A DNA stretch of 64,000 nt from Crocinitomicaceae bacterium (GCA_022447585.1 JAKVAR010000009.1:617133-681132); one strand, 5' to 3'; shown: positions 34,109 to 43,810, counted from the stretch's first letter. Numbers and translations are program-made. Notes: generated by a model from the sequence alone, not told the origin.

Positions 34109-34993
34109 ATGAAAATATATTCTGGCTTAAATAATACTTACTGCTTGAAATCAATTTTACCTATTCTCCTGTTATTTGCCTTTGAGCAATGTCACGCTCA
34201 AAATTTAGTACCAAACCCAAGCTTTGAAGAACATTCTAGTTGTCCCTCTAATTTGCAACAAATTGCGCATGTTATTGATTGGGCAGAATACACTCCATCC
34301 CCTGATTACTTTAATTTTTGTGCGGGTCAAAGTTCAGCAGGTGTCCCGTCTAACATGTTTGGCTTTCAATATCCTGCAACGGGATCGGGATATATTGGGC
34401 TATTAACATATTATGAAGAATCATGGGGCAGTTATAATTCGAGAGAGTTTGCAGGAGCAGAGTTACTAGATCCGCTCGAGGTCGGTTCAACTTATTATGT
34501 TTCTCTTAAAGTAAGTGCAAGTGGATTATCTGAGGATATCTGGCCAAATTCTGGATCTAATAATCTTGGTGTTTGGTTTACCTCTAATCCTTCTTTATCA
34601 AATACGAATAATCTGAGTCAAGTATATTCCGTAAATATAATAACAGACACCTTGGGTTGGCAGGTAATACAAGGAGAATTTATAGCCGACTCAAATTATA
34701 CGCATATTGTACTCGGTAATTTCTTTGAAGACAGTCTAACAGATGCCATTCTTCTATACAACCAGTCTTGGACCAATCATATCGCTTCATATTATTACAT
34801 TGATGACGTCTGTGTTTCTAGAGAACAATCAACTTGTGTTCAAACCACCTCTATAAATAACATTCCAAAACCAGAAAAGAAGCTACTTAGAATTGTAGAT
34901 TTAATGGGGAAAGATACAGAAGAAAAAAACAACACCCTCTTGATCTACATTTACAATGATGGTAGTAGAACAAAAATATATCGACAGGAATAA
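34109..34993 (+). CDS. secreted protein with N-terminal carbohydrate-binding-like domain, probable T9SS cargo
   Basis: A 294-residue exported protein. Signal peptide about 1-30 (ends CHAQ). The mature start NLVPNPSFEEHSSCPSNLQQ, then DWAEYTPSPDYFNFCA and YIDDVCVS, is a jelly-roll-like domain common in Bacteroidota surface proteins. Four or more cysteines suggest disulfides. The C-terminal segment KKLLRIVDLMGKDTEEKNN and TLLIYIYNDGSRTKIYR is a variant T9SS type A sorting tail. Binding partner unknown. It has its own promoter and shares a bidirectional terminator with lon. Confidence 0.8.
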   Translation: MKIYSGLNNTYCLKSILPILLLFAFEQCHAQNLVPNPSFEEHSSCPSNLQQIAHVIDWAEYTPSPDYFNFCAGQSSAGVPSNMFGFQYPATGSGYIGLLTYYEESWGSYNSREFAGAELLDPLEVGSTYYVSLKVSASGLSEDIWPNSGSNNLGVWFTSNPSLSNTNNLSQVYSVNIITDTLGWQVIQGEFIADSNYTHIVLGNFFEDSLTDAILLYNQSWTNHIASYYYIDDVCVSREQSTCVQTTSINNIPKPEKKLLRIVDLMGKDTEEKNNTLLIYIYNDGSRTKIYRQE

Positions 34994-35086
34994 ACGACCA
35001 ATAATTCAATCAGTCAAAGGACATCATACTCTAATAAGGGAAGTTAATCCAATTGGATAAAAATCATTCAGAATGGGGAATCAATT

Positions 35087-35116
35087 AAAAAAGCACTGAT
35101 TTCTCAGTGCTTTTTT
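35087..35116. terminator. bidirectional terminator between secreted protein gene and lon
   Basis: AAAAAAGCACTGA and TCAGTGCTTTTTT form a perfect 13-pair stem with a 4-nt loop. A-tract and T-tract serve both strands. Confidence 0.92.
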
Positions 35117-35118
35117 AA

Positions 35119-37566
35119 TTATTTAATTTCTTGTGGATTTTTGACCTTCGTTTTTGTTAATGCAATCTCTAGTACCTCATCCATTCGATTAACATAATGA
35201 AACATCAAACCTTTTAAGTAATCCTGATTAATATCATCAACGTCTTTACGATTCTTCTCACAAAGAATAATCTCCTTAATCTTCGCACGTTTTGCTGCCA
35301 ATATTTTCTCTTTAATTCCTCCGACCGGCAAAACGTCTCCTCTTAAGGTAATCTCACCCGTCATTGCCAAATTCTTCTTCACTTTAAATTGGGTGAATAC
35401 TGAGGCTAAAGAAGTTAACATTGTGATACCAGCGCTTGGACCATCTTTTGGCGTTGCCCCTTCCGGAACATGGATATGTATATTGTGCTTGTCAAAAACT
35501 TCTTGATCAATACCTAATAGGCTATTGTGCGCTTTCAGATATTCCAATGCGATAACCGCAGACTCTTTCATTACATCTCCAAGATTTCCCGTAAGAGTTA
35601 ACTTGCCTTTTCCTTTCGTTATAGATGATTCTATAAAAAGAATGTCGCCACCAACACTTGTCCATGCCAGTCCCGTAACGACGCCTGCCACATCATTATT
35701 ATTGTAAACTGTTTTTGCTCTACCAACTCCAATAATATCGAATAAGTCAGAACCTTTAATTTTAACATCGAACTCCTCTTCCATTGCAATTTGTCGAGCC
35801 CTATTACGAACTAACTTAGCAACCATTTTATCTAGTCCACGAACTCCTGATTCATTCGTATACTCTTCAACTAATTTTTCCAAGGTTTTTTTATCAACAG
35901 AAATATCCTTAGCCGTAATTCCATGCTCTTTAATTTGTTTTGGCAATAAGTGACGTTTCGCGATTTCAACCTTTTCTTCGATTGTATAACCATTCACCTC
36001 AATTAGTTCCATTCTATCTCGCAAAGGCCCTTGAATATTGGCTAAGTTATTCGCTGTAGCAATAAACATTACGCGAGATAAATCATATTCTGTTTCAATG
36101 TAATTATCATAAAACTCTGAATTTTGCTCAGGATCTAAAACTTCCAACAAAGCAGAAGAAGGATCTCCATGATTGCTTCGACCTAATTTGTCCACCTCAT
36201 CCAAAACAAAAACAGGATTACTAATTTCAGCTTTCTTAATGTTTTGAATAACACGACCTGGCATTGCACCAATATAAGTTTTGCGGTGACCACGTATTTC
36301 GGATTCGTCATGTAAACCACCCAAAGACATTCGAATATACTTTCTCCCTAAAGCTTCTGCAATAGACTTTCCTAGGGATGTTTTACCTACACCTGGAGGT
36401 CCATAGAAACATAAAATTGGAGATTTCATATTACCTTTTAACTTAAGCACAGCCAGGTACTCTAGAATTCTTTCTTTAACTTTTTCCAGTCCATAGTGAT
36501 CTCTTTCTAGAATTTTCTTCGCTCGATTCAAATCAAGTACATCCTCAGAATACACTCCCCATGGAAGATCAAGCATTAGGTCTAAATAGTTCATTTGAAC
36601 AGTATATTCAGCACCTTGAGGATTCATACGTCCTAATTTATCCAACTCTTTGAAGAATAACTTCTCTACAGTTTCATCCCACTTCATTTTAGAAGCACGA
36701 TCACGCATTCCATTTACATCTTGTTCTTGAGGATTATCACCCAATTCATCTTGGATAGTTCTCATCTGTTGATGCAAGAAATATTCCCGTTGCTGCTTGT
36801 CCATATCCTTTCGAACTTTGGATTGGATTTCGTTTTTCATTTCAAGCATTTGTACCTCTAGCGTTAGGTGCTCTAGCACCATCAAAACACGCTTTTTCAT
36901 GTCTAACTCAGCTAACATCTCTTGCTTTTTAGCAACATCAGCATTCATATTAGACGAAATAAAATTAACCAAGAATGTAGGGCTATCAATGTTTCCAATA
37001 GCAAAAGAAGCTTCTGAAGGAATATTTGGACTTTCCTGTATGATTTGTAATGCCAACTCCTTAATCGTTTTAAACATTACCTCCATCTCTTGATTATCTG
37101 CATCCAATTTTGGTTCCTCCAACATTTTCACTTTCGCAGACATGTATGGCTCTGTCTGAACAGGCTGAACCATTTCAAACCGTCTTTTACCTTGAATGAT
37201 AACCGTAGAACTACCGTCAGGCATCTTCAATAAACGTACAATTTGTGCAACGGTACCTACAGTATGAAGATCAACAAACTCAGGAACTTCTTTCTCCTGA
37301 TTTTTTTGTGAAACAACACCAATTACTTTAGAACCTTTATTGGCCTCTTGGATCAATTTAATAGATTTATCACGTCCTACCGTAATTGGAATAACAACTC
37401 CAGGGAATAAAACATTATTTCTCAGAGGAAGAATTGGAAGTTCTTCTGGATAAGATTGCTTATTCATATTCTCTTCCTCTTCGGCTGTAATTAACGGGAT
37501 AAACTCTGCATCGGCATCTGCTTGAGATGTTAATTGCATAAAGCTTTTATCAAAAAATTCGCTCAT
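35119..37566 (-). CDS. lon: ATP-dependent Lon protease
   Basis: An 815-residue AAA+ protease with the N-terminal LON substrate domain (about 40-240, LPILPLRNNVLFPGVV). The ATPase has Walker A GPPGVGKTS, Walker B VFVLDEVDK and the arginine-finger region. The C-terminal protease domain has catalytic Ser711 in DGPSAGITM and Lys752 in GGIKEK. Length is normal for LonA. It degrades misfolded and regulatory proteins in the cytoplasm. A 37-nt imperfect inverted repeat in the leader, ending 11 bp before the ATG, may contribute to regulation. Monocistronic, with a shared terminator. Confidence 0.98.
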   Translation of the reverse strand: MSEFFDKSFMQLTSQADADAEFIPLITAEEEENMNKQSYPEELPILPLRNNVLFPGVVIPITVGRDKSIKLIQEANKGSKVIGVVSQKNQEKEVPEFVDLHTVGTVAQIVRLLKMPDGSSTVIIQGKRRFEMVQPVQTEPYMSAKVKMLEEPKLDADNQEMEVMFKTIKELALQIIQESPNIPSEASFAIGNIDSPTFLVNFISSNMNADVAKKQEMLAELDMKKRVLMVLEHLTLEVQMLEMKNEIQSKVRKDMDKQQREYFLHQQMRTIQDELGDNPQEQDVNGMRDRASKMKWDETVEKLFFKELDKLGRMNPQGAEYTVQMNYLDLMLDLPWGVYSEDVLDLNRAKKILERDHYGLEKVKERILEYLAVLKLKGNMKSPILCFYGPPGVGKTSLGKSIAEALGRKYIRMSLGGLHDESEIRGHRKTYIGAMPGRVIQNIKKAEISNPVFVLDEVDKLGRSNHGDPSSALLEVLDPEQNSEFYDNYIETEYDLSRVMFIATANNLANIQGPLRDRMELIEVNGYTIEEKVEIAKRHLLPKQIKEHGITAKDISVDKKTLEKLVEEYTNESGVRGLDKMVAKLVRNRARQIAMEEEFDVKIKGSDLFDIIGVGRAKTVYNNNDVAGVVTGLAWTSVGGDILFIESSITKGKGKLTLTGNLGDVMKESAVIALEYLKAHNSLLGIDQEVFDKHNIHIHVPEGATPKDGPSAGITMLTSLASVFTQFKVKKNLAMTGEITLRGDVLPVGGIKEKILAAKRAKIKEIILCEKNRKDVDDINQDYLKGLMFHYVNRMDEVLEIALTKTKVKNPQEIK

Positions 37567-37577
37567 ATATACTTAAC

Positions 37578-37614
37578 GTGCGTCAAACTGTCAGCAGTTG
37601 GCAAACAAACGCAC
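37578..37614 (-). promoter_or_regulatory. inverted repeat in the lon 5' leader
   Basis: In mRNA sense an outer stem GTGCGT/ACGCAC encloses an inner hairpin AACTG-CTGA-CAGTT with an asymmetric internal loop. It ends 11 nt before the lon ATG and is far more GC-rich than its surroundings. It may be an operator or an RNA structure acting on translation. Confidence 0.45.
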
Positions 37615-37687
37615 TAAATTTTATTATTTCTAATGGATTTACAGTATTTCAAACCCTATGCCAAGGGGACAAAACTGCAATTTTGTC

Positions 37688-38815
37688 TTACTTTTTGTCA
37701 GAAAGGTGTTTAAGAATCAACAATTCTTCATTAGAAAGTTCTTTTCCACGACGAATCATCATGTTATTTGCACTTTCAATTGCCTTATTAAAGTCATACA
37801 AATCCTCTCCCATACCCCATGTAAAGGAGGGAATATATTTAGGAGGGAATTCAGCGCCGAAAACATTACTCGAAACACCTACAACAGATGCTGTATTAAA
37901 CATTGTATTAATGCCACACTTAGAGTGATCCCCCATCATCAATCCCATGAATTGGATTTCTGTTTGATCAACTTTTTCTTTTTCAAATGAGTATGTCTTT
38001 ACTTTACCATAGTTGTTCTTGAGATTGGAAGTGTTTGTATCAGCTCCAATATTACACCATTCACCAATAACAGAATTTCCTATAAAACCATCATGACCTT
38101 TATTTGAATAAGACTGGAAAATCACATTGTTCACTTCGCCTCCAACTTTACAATGAGGACCTAAAGTAGTAGGCCCGTAAACTTTTGTTCCCAACTTCAA
38201 ACCCGCACTTTCGCACATAGCAAAAGGACCGCGAACAATACTACCCTCCATAACTTCAGCATTCTTACCAATATAAATTGGTCCAGATTTCGTATTCAAG
38301 ATGGAAGCTTCAACAACAGCTCCTTCTTCTAAAAAAATATGATTTGGATCCCCTATAATTGTATTTGAAGATGATAATTGAACTGATTGTCTGGAAGATG
38401 TTAACCATTCAAAATCTTGTTTCAACACATCTCCATTCTTTTGATATAAATGCCAGCGCTCAGTAATAAGAATAGGCTCTTTCCCTTTATAGTCAACTAA
38501 CACTTCTCCCTTTCCACTTTTAGCAATCCAGCCCCCCTCAAACATCAACTGTTCGTTACCCGCTAAATTAGAAACCGCCATAGCTAATTCTTCATTCGGA
38601 ATAAGGCAAGCATTTACAACTATAGCATTACTTGACATCGGAAACTTTCCTTCTAGGTATTTTTCAGTATCAAAGAAAACTTCAACTTCAGGTAAAAGTA
38701 ATTTCCAACGTTCATCATTCGTCAAAATGCCGATTCGCAAATTCCCCACTGGTCTTGTTAAAGTTAACGGAGCAAAAGCTAAATGTTTATTGTTATCATG
38801 AAGTTGAATTTTCAT
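37688..38815 (-). CDS. GlmU-like sugar nucleotidyltransferase/acyltransferase
   Basis: A 375-residue protein matching the Bacteroidota GlmU-like family (TIGR03991 type). The N-terminus, FAPLTLTRPVGNLRIGILT, replaces the standard nucleotidyltransferase signature. A left-handed beta-helix of hexapeptide repeats follows (about 155-310: IYIGKNAEVMEGSIVRGPFA, KLGTKVYGPTTLG, IGNSVIGEWCNIGADTN). It probably makes or modifies a UDP- or dTDP-sugar for envelope glycans. The standard pyrophosphorylase loop GxGTRMxxxxPK is absent, so catalytic details may differ. It is co-transcribed with the sodium symporter 2 bp upstream. Confidence 0.85.
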   Translation of the reverse strand: MKIQLHDNNKHLAFAPLTLTRPVGNLRIGILTNDERWKLLLPEVEVFFDTEKYLEGKFPMSSNAIVVNACLIPNEELAMAVSNLAGNEQLMFEGGWIAKSGKGEVLVDYKGKEPILITERWHLYQKNGDVLKQDFEWLTSSRQSVQLSSSNTIIGDPNHIFLEEGAVVEASILNTKSGPIYIGKNAEVMEGSIVRGPFAMCESAGLKLGTKVYGPTTLGPHCKVGGEVNNVIFQSYSNKGHDGFIGNSVIGEWCNIGADTNTSNLKNNYGKVKTYSFEKEKVDQTEIQFMGLMMGDHSKCGINTMFNTASVVGVSSNVFGAEFPPKYIPSFTWGMGEDLYDFNKAIESANNMMIRRGKELSNEELLILKHLSDKK

Positions 38816-38817
38816 CC

Positions 38818-40365
38818 TTAGACGTTTTGTTTTTTAATTGCCGAAAGTAAGATCATTAAAATAAAAGTAATCAAAGCATTTAAGATGATTATTTCAAACC
38901 CAAATTTATACATTCCAAATATTCCAGGCATCCCTTTTTCCACACCTGGAGCACCACAAGAAAAGTACCATAAAAGGAAAGTAGCAACTATTGAAATTAA
39001 ACATAAAAATGGCACCAAGTGATCATTAATTTTACGCCTCGATAATATTCCAAAGAAGAAGATTCCGATTAATGGCCCATAAGTAAATCCTGCAAATTTC
39101 ATCAAAAGACCAATCGCAGAATCTGTAGTTGTATATTTTAACAAGATAACAACCAAAATAATACCTACTGACATGGCAATGTGTACCATTTTCCTCGTTC
39201 GCTCTCTATCTATTCCTTGCAATGTATTTTCGCTAAGAACATCATTTCCTTCGCCTATTGGAAGTTGTTTGTCCTTCTCATTAATATTAAGGAAGTCAAC
39301 TGAAAAAGATGTCGTTAATGAAGTCAAAGCCGAATCAGCACTTGAGTACGCCGCAGCAATTAGCCCCAATAAGAAAAGAACACCTATAAACTGACCCGCT
39401 CCATCACTTAATGCAACAGCAGAAAACAATAAGTCCGGCTTAGCGAAATCAATCGCATTTTTATATGCATAAATGTATAGTAAAACACCTAAAACAAGAA
39501 AAATCAAGTTAACCACCACTAGAATAGCTGCCATGCTAATCATATTTTTTTGAGCATCCTTTATACTCTTACAACTCAAATTCTTCTGCATCATATCTTG
39601 GTCCAACCCTGTCATACCAATTGTGATGAACATTCCTCCCAAAAAATGCTTTAGAAAGTGATTATTACTCATAAAATCATCGAAAAAGAAAACCTTTGCG
39701 TATCCACTTTCAGAAACTGTATTAACCAATCCATTTTCACCAGATAAATCTAGAGCATCACTTATAAACCAGACTGTCAAAAAGACAGAGCCAAGCATAA
39801 ATGCCGTTTGAAGAGTATCAGTCCAAACAATTGTTTTTATCCCTCCTTTGTTTGTGTAAATCCAAATGAGCAATACGGAGATAATTACGGTGACTTCAAA
39901 GGGGATTCCCCAGTCATCAAAAAGAATTGACTGTAGGACATTCGCAACTAATAATAAACGGACTGAAGCTCCAATAATTCTTGAAACTAAGAAGAAAAAA
40001 GCGCCCGTTTTATACGACCAAAATCCGAATCGCTGCTTCAAATACTCATATATTGAGGTTAAATTCAAGCGATAATAAATAGGCAGCAAGACGTATGCCA
40101 CTATAAAGTACCCTACCAAATACCCCAAAACGGCTTGCATATAACTAAATTGATTCGATTCGTTCCCAACCCAACCCGGAACAGAAATAAAAGTAACACC
40201 ACTTAAGGAAGCGCCGATCATTCCAAAAGAAACAATATACCAAGGAGATTTCCGCTCGCCTAAAAAGAATGAATCATTCGTCGCTTTTCTTGAAGTAACA
40301 TAAGATATGGCAACCAAAACTATGAAGTAGGCAATTAATACAGTAACAATTAATGTATTTGTCAT
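38818..40365 (-). CDS. sodium:solute symporter (SSS family)
   Basis: A 515-residue inner-membrane transporter with about 13 membrane segments. Typical SSS features are YFIVLVAISYVTSRK at the start, SFGMIGASLSGVTFISVPG, the signature region near IGMTGLDQDMMQKNLSCKS, and AAAYSSADSALTSLTTSF with the Na+-site Ser/Thr residues. The substrate could be a sugar, sialic acid or other small solute; it cannot be told from sequence. The gene ends 2 bp before the GlmU-like enzyme, which hints at a sugar or amino-sugar. Confidence 0.93.
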   Translation of the reverse strand: MTNTLIVTVLIAYFIVLVAISYVTSRKATNDSFFLGERKSPWYIVSFGMIGASLSGVTFISVPGWVGNESNQFSYMQAVLGYLVGYFIVAYVLLPIYYRLNLTSIYEYLKQRFGFWSYKTGAFFFLVSRIIGASVRLLLVANVLQSILFDDWGIPFEVTVIISVLLIWIYTNKGGIKTIVWTDTLQTAFMLGSVFLTVWFISDALDLSGENGLVNTVSESGYAKVFFFDDFMSNNHFLKHFLGGMFITIGMTGLDQDMMQKNLSCKSIKDAQKNMISMAAILVVVNLIFLVLGVLLYIYAYKNAIDFAKPDLLFSAVALSDGAGQFIGVLFLLGLIAAAYSSADSALTSLTTSFSVDFLNINEKDKQLPIGEGNDVLSENTLQGIDRERTRKMVHIAMSVGIILVVILLKYTTTDSAIGLLMKFAGFTYGPLIGIFFFGILSRRKINDHLVPFLCLISIVATFLLWYFSCGAPGVEKGMPGIFGMYKFGFEIIILNALITFILMILLSAIKKQNV

Positions 40366-40436
40366 GGCGTAAAATTAATCAATTAACCAAGCTATTGCTT
40401 TTGTATTCCATGAATAAATTAACAGTTGAAAGTGAA

Positions 40437-40465
40437 TTGAATTTATAAAACAATTCTTAACTTTA
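40437..40465 (+). promoter_or_regulatory. promoter of the VanW gene
   Basis: TTG at 40437-40439, an 18-bp spacer and TAACTTTA at 40458-40465 (7 of 8), 16 bp before the ATG. Confidence 0.5.
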
Positions 40466-40481
40466 GACCTACCATCTAATC

Positions 40482-41294
40482 ATGCAAGAAATTCAAAAAC
40501 CTATACAAAGAAGTCGACTAAGACAGTTTTTTGGTAAAGAATATTACATCCTAAAAAGAAGGTGCGATTGGATGTTTGGATCAAAGAAATGGGCTAAAAT
40601 TGAAAATTCCGAATCTATTAAACACCCTGTTTTCAAGCATCGTTCTATGATTCTTCGCCCGCTCAAGGATGTCGACATGTACCTGCAAGAGAATAAAAGA
40701 ATCAACCTCAAATTAGCAATTGCCCATTTAGACGGACTATTAATAAAGCCAGGAGAAACTTTCTCTATATGGAAAAATATCGGGCGACCTACGAAACGAA
40801 AAGGGTACTTGGAAGGTCTAGTTCTAAAACAAGGAAACATTGCAAAAGACACTGGAGGTGGACTTTGCCAACTCGGAAATTTACTTTTCTGGATTTTCGC
40901 ACATAGCCCTTTGACAATTACCGAACGCTACAGGCATGGATTTGATGTTTTCCCAGATGTAAACCGTAAAGTCCCATTCGGCGCTGGAGCAACACTTTCT
41001 TATAATCACATTGACTTACAAGTAAAAAATAATACTGACCAATATTTTCAGATAAAACTCTGGTTAGACAATACGCATTTAAATGGAGCACTTTTTAGTG
41101 AGCTAAAATCTCAATCAAATTTTAAAGTAGAAGAGCGGAATCATATTATGAAGCAGCAAATATGGGGAGGATATTCTAGACACAATCAAATAATACAAAT
41201 TGAGCGAGTAGGAGATAAAATAATCAATGAAAGACTATTAGCTGAAAATCATGCAATTATGATGTATAATCCATTTTTAGAAGATAAAAACTGA
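40482..41294 (+). CDS. VanW family protein
   Basis: A 270-residue protein with the VanW core: LIKPGETFSIWKNIGRPTKR, then GYLEGLVLKQG and DTGGGLCQLGNLLFW, then a HGFDVFPD segment and a beta-rich end. It lacks a signal peptide or membrane segment. VanW is found in some vancomycin-resistance clusters, but its biochemical role is not established, and here there are no van neighbours, so the name should not be read as resistance. It has its own promoter. Confidence 0.9.
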   Translation: MQEIQKPIQRSRLRQFFGKEYYILKRRCDWMFGSKKWAKIENSESIKHPVFKHRSMILRPLKDVDMYLQENKRINLKLAIAHLDGLLIKPGETFSIWKNIGRPTKRKGYLEGLVLKQGNIAKDTGGGLCQLGNLLFWIFAHSPLTITERYRHGFDVFPDVNRKVPFGAGATLSYNHIDLQVKNNTDQYFQIKLWLDNTHLNGALFSELKSQSNFKVEERNHIMKQQIWGGYSRHNQIIQIERVGDKIINERLLAENHAIMMYNPFLEDKN

Positions 41295-41338
41295 CTTTCA
41301 CTCAAAAGAATTAATAAATTTAGCGTAAAATCCACTAA

Positions 41339-42016
41339 ATGAATATTCAAGAGCTAACGCTTTATTCAAATAATTTAGCCAATCAAAAGCGTTTTTATTC
41401 ACAAACTCTAGGCTTTCAAATCATTGTTGATACAGACGCGAAACTTTCCTTTCAAATTGGGGTCAGTGTATTAACCTTTGAATACACGGCAAAACGAAAA
41501 GAACAATATCATTTTGCTTTCAACATCCCTTCAAACCAAGAAGAAGATGCTCTATTGTGGTTAAAAGACCGGTTAGACGTATTGAAAGACGGTGATTCAG
41601 AAATTCAATACTTTGATTTTTGGGATGCTAATGCAATCTACTTCTATGATAACGATAGAAATATTGTGGAGTTCATCGCTAGAAAAACTTTAAAAAAAGA
41701 ATCTTCAACTGAATTTAGTTCAGATTGTGTTTTCAATATTTCTGAGATAGGCATGCCCACTGCTAACATGTCAGATATTCGAGATAAATTGATAAATCAA
41801 TTATCCCTGCCTCAATACAGCGGTGATGTTTCTAGATTCTGCTCAATTGGAAACGAAGAAGGACTTTTCATTTGTCTGAATAAAGAAATCAAAGACTTTT
41901 GGTATCCAACCAATGAGAAAACGTATTCCGTTGACTTTGAGATTAGATTCTCTCATAATGGAAATTATTTGAAGGGACTATTTGAAAATGACAAACTTAA
42001 TATTGTATACCAATGA
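41339..42016 (+). CDS. VOC (glyoxalase/dioxygenase-fold) superfamily protein
   Basis: A 225-residue two-module VOC protein: ELTLYSNNLANQKRFYSQTLGF begins the first module and VFNISEIGMPTANMSDIRDKL the second. Possible metal ligands are His in YHFAFN and Glu in NIVEFIA. The fold covers glyoxalases, fosfomycin thiol-transferases, dioxygenases and binding proteins, so no function is assigned. Its stop overlaps the next gene's start as ATGA, making it the first gene of a VOC-GNAT-DUF418 operon. A TAAATTTA -7-like box lies 17-24 bp upstream. Confidence 0.87.
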   Translation: MNIQELTLYSNNLANQKRFYSQTLGFQIIVDTDAKLSFQIGVSVLTFEYTAKRKEQYHFAFNIPSNQEEDALLWLKDRLDVLKDGDSEIQYFDFWDANAIYFYDNDRNIVEFIARKTLKKESSTEFSSDCVFNISEIGMPTANMSDIRDKLINQLSLPQYSGDVSRFCSIGNEEGLFICLNKEIKDFWYPTNEKTYSVDFEIRFSHNGNYLKGLFENDKLNIVYQ

Positions 42017-42597
42017 TTAACGAAGATATTACTCTTGAAAATGATAGAGTGATGCTAGTCGCATTAAAATCTGAACACATAACCGAATTATTAGAATACT
42101 CAATTAACCAGCCCGATTTATGGGAATTCTCTTTAACTCGAGGTGACGGAGAGGAGAATTTACGAAACTATATTCAAATGGCTTTAAACCAGAGAAAGGC
42201 AGGAACCTCCTACCCATTTATTGTATTTGACAAGAAGAACGGAAAATTCGCGGGTTCAACGCGCTTTTACGATTATCAAAAACATCACAACACGGTCCAA
42301 TTAGGCTATACTTGGTATGGAAAAGAATTCCAACGAACCGGTTTAAATCGAAATTGCAAATTGCTTCTTTTGAGTTATGCATTCGAAGAATTAAAGCTAA
42401 ATCGCGTGGAGTTTCGTGCTGACGCGAAAAACAAAAGAAGCATAATAGCAATGAAAGCTATTGGATGCACCGAAGAAGGTATTTTAAGACAGAACTGCTC
42501 AAGCCCTGAAGGGAGAAGGGACAGTATAATATTAAGTATACTGAATTCAGAATGGAAAGATGTAAAACCTAGACTAATTGACAAAATTTATGGATGA
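42013..42597 (+). CDS. GNAT acetyltransferase (RimJ/RimL-like)
   Basis: A 194-residue N-acetyltransferase. LENDRVMLVALKSEHITELLEYS, GSTRFYDYQKHHNTVQLGYT, the acetyl-CoA loop around QRTGLNRNCKLLLLSYAFEE and the R-A-DAKNKRSIIAM helix are the RimJ/RimL pattern. Relatives acetylate protein N-termini, amino acids or small molecules; the acceptor is unknown. It starts by ATGA overlap with the VOC gene, and its end overlaps the DUF418 gene by 8 bp, so the three are translationally coupled. Confidence 0.92.
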   Translation: MINEDITLENDRVMLVALKSEHITELLEYSINQPDLWEFSLTRGDGEENLRNYIQMALNQRKAGTSYPFIVFDKKNGKFAGSTRFYDYQKHHNTVQLGYTWYGKEFQRTGLNRNCKLLLLSYAFEELKLNRVEFRADAKNKRSIIAMKAIGCTEEGILRQNCSSPEGRRDSIILSILNSEWKDVKPRLIDKIYG

Positions 42598-43810
42598 TAC
42601 TATCCAAACATATAATCCTGTTATACAACAAAATCGAATTGAGCTAATCGACATTTTTCGGGGCTTAGCTATTTTCGGCATCTTCATGGTCAATATCCAT
42701 GTAATGAATTGTGCATTTCCCAATCGTGGAATGCAAGAAGCAAAATTTCAAGAATTTATAGACACATCAACCATTGAAGTTCTAGGCCTATTTTTCTACG
42801 GCAAATTTTTCCCAATATTCTCTTTCCTTTTTGGCCTTGGAATTTCTTTACAAGTTAGACGGCAATTAGAAAAGGGAACATTTTCAATCGCATTTTTTAC
42901 TAGAAGGTTAATAGCACTTTTCTTATTTGGAGCAGCGCATATCATTTTTATTTGGTCGGGAGATGTACTCCACCTCTACGCAATTCTCGGAGCAATCCTT
43001 CTTCTTTTCATACAGAAATCGGCAAAATTCTTGTTTATCAGTTTTTTAGTGATTCTTTTTTTTCCATTTTATCTTGACTTATTTGAATGGGTTATTGATA
43101 CTCTAGGTTTTGATTTTATGAAACCAATAGAGGAATTATCTCATACAGAGCTAACAGACACATATAGAAACGGAAGTTATCTCGAAATAATGAACCTTCG
43201 TTTTATAGAGTATCAAAGTGCTACCGAGATCCTATGGTTAATCCTTGCTCCTACAGCATTTGCTATGATTTTCCTTGGAGCATCTATTGGTAAAAGTGGT
43301 CTTTTATACCGAATCCCTGAATTTGTAGCAAAAACAAAATATAGGGTACTTATTATTTTCGCAGCAGCCGTTTCGTACCATTATTTCGCGCTATATCTAT
43401 TTTCGACATTCACAGAACCACCTGGCAGAGTTTTACGCTATTTCATTTTATACCCATTTATTTTCGCAGATGTAGTCATTGCATTATCAATCGTGTGGAG
43501 TGTTGCATACATCTATCAAAGTAAAATTGGTAAGCGCATACTCTCACCATTGAGACACGTTGGTCAAATGGCCTTTACAAATTACATCTCCCAAAGTTTA
43601 TTAGGACTAATAATATTCAGTTCTTTAGGATTTGGGTTCTATGAAAAAGGAAGCCCTTCGGAATTAGTCGGCATTGTAATTTTAACTTATTTCGTTCAAA
43701 TAATATTCAGTAAATTCTGGATGCAATATTTTCGGTTTGGACCATTAGAATGGCTTTGGAGATGTATCTCTTACCTAAAAATCATGCCGATAAAAAGATC
43801 AATTCAATAA
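42590..43810 (+). CDS. DUF418 (YeiB-like) membrane protein
   Basis: A 406-residue inner-membrane protein with about ten membrane segments. ELIDIFRGLAIFGIFMVNI at the N-terminus and a C-terminal DUF418 region (RHVGQMAFTNYISQSLLG and FGPLEWLWRC) define the family. It may be related to acyltransferase-type membrane proteins; its function is unknown. The start is ATG 42590, 8 bp inside the GNAT gene; an upstream TTG (42578) is rejected. Third gene of the VOC-GNAT-DUF418 unit. Confidence 0.9.
   Translation: MDDTIQTYNPVIQQNRIELIDIFRGLAIFGIFMVNIHVMNCAFPNRGMQEAKFQEFIDTSTIEVLGLFFYGKFFPIFSFLFGLGISLQVRRQLEKGTFSIAFFTRRLIALFLFGAAHIIFIWSGDVLHLYAILGAILLLFIQKSAKFLFISFLVILFFPFYLDLFEWVIDTLGFDFMKPIEELSHTELTDTYRNGSYLEIMNLRFIEYQSATEILWLILAPTAFAMIFLGASIGKSGLLYRIPEFVAKTKYRVLIIFAAAVSYHYFALYLFSTFTEPPGRVLRYFILYPFIFADVVIALSIVWSVAYIYQSKIGKRILSPLRHVGQMAFTNYISQSLLGLIIFSSLGFGFYEKGSPSELVGIVILTYFVQIIFSKFWMQYFRFGPLEWLWRCISYLKIMPIKRSIQ

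Noticed and set aside
40482-41294. Vancomycin-resistance locus because of VanW
   Set aside because: No vanH, vanA, vanX or sensor-regulator genes are nearby; VanW family proteins are widespread without resistance.
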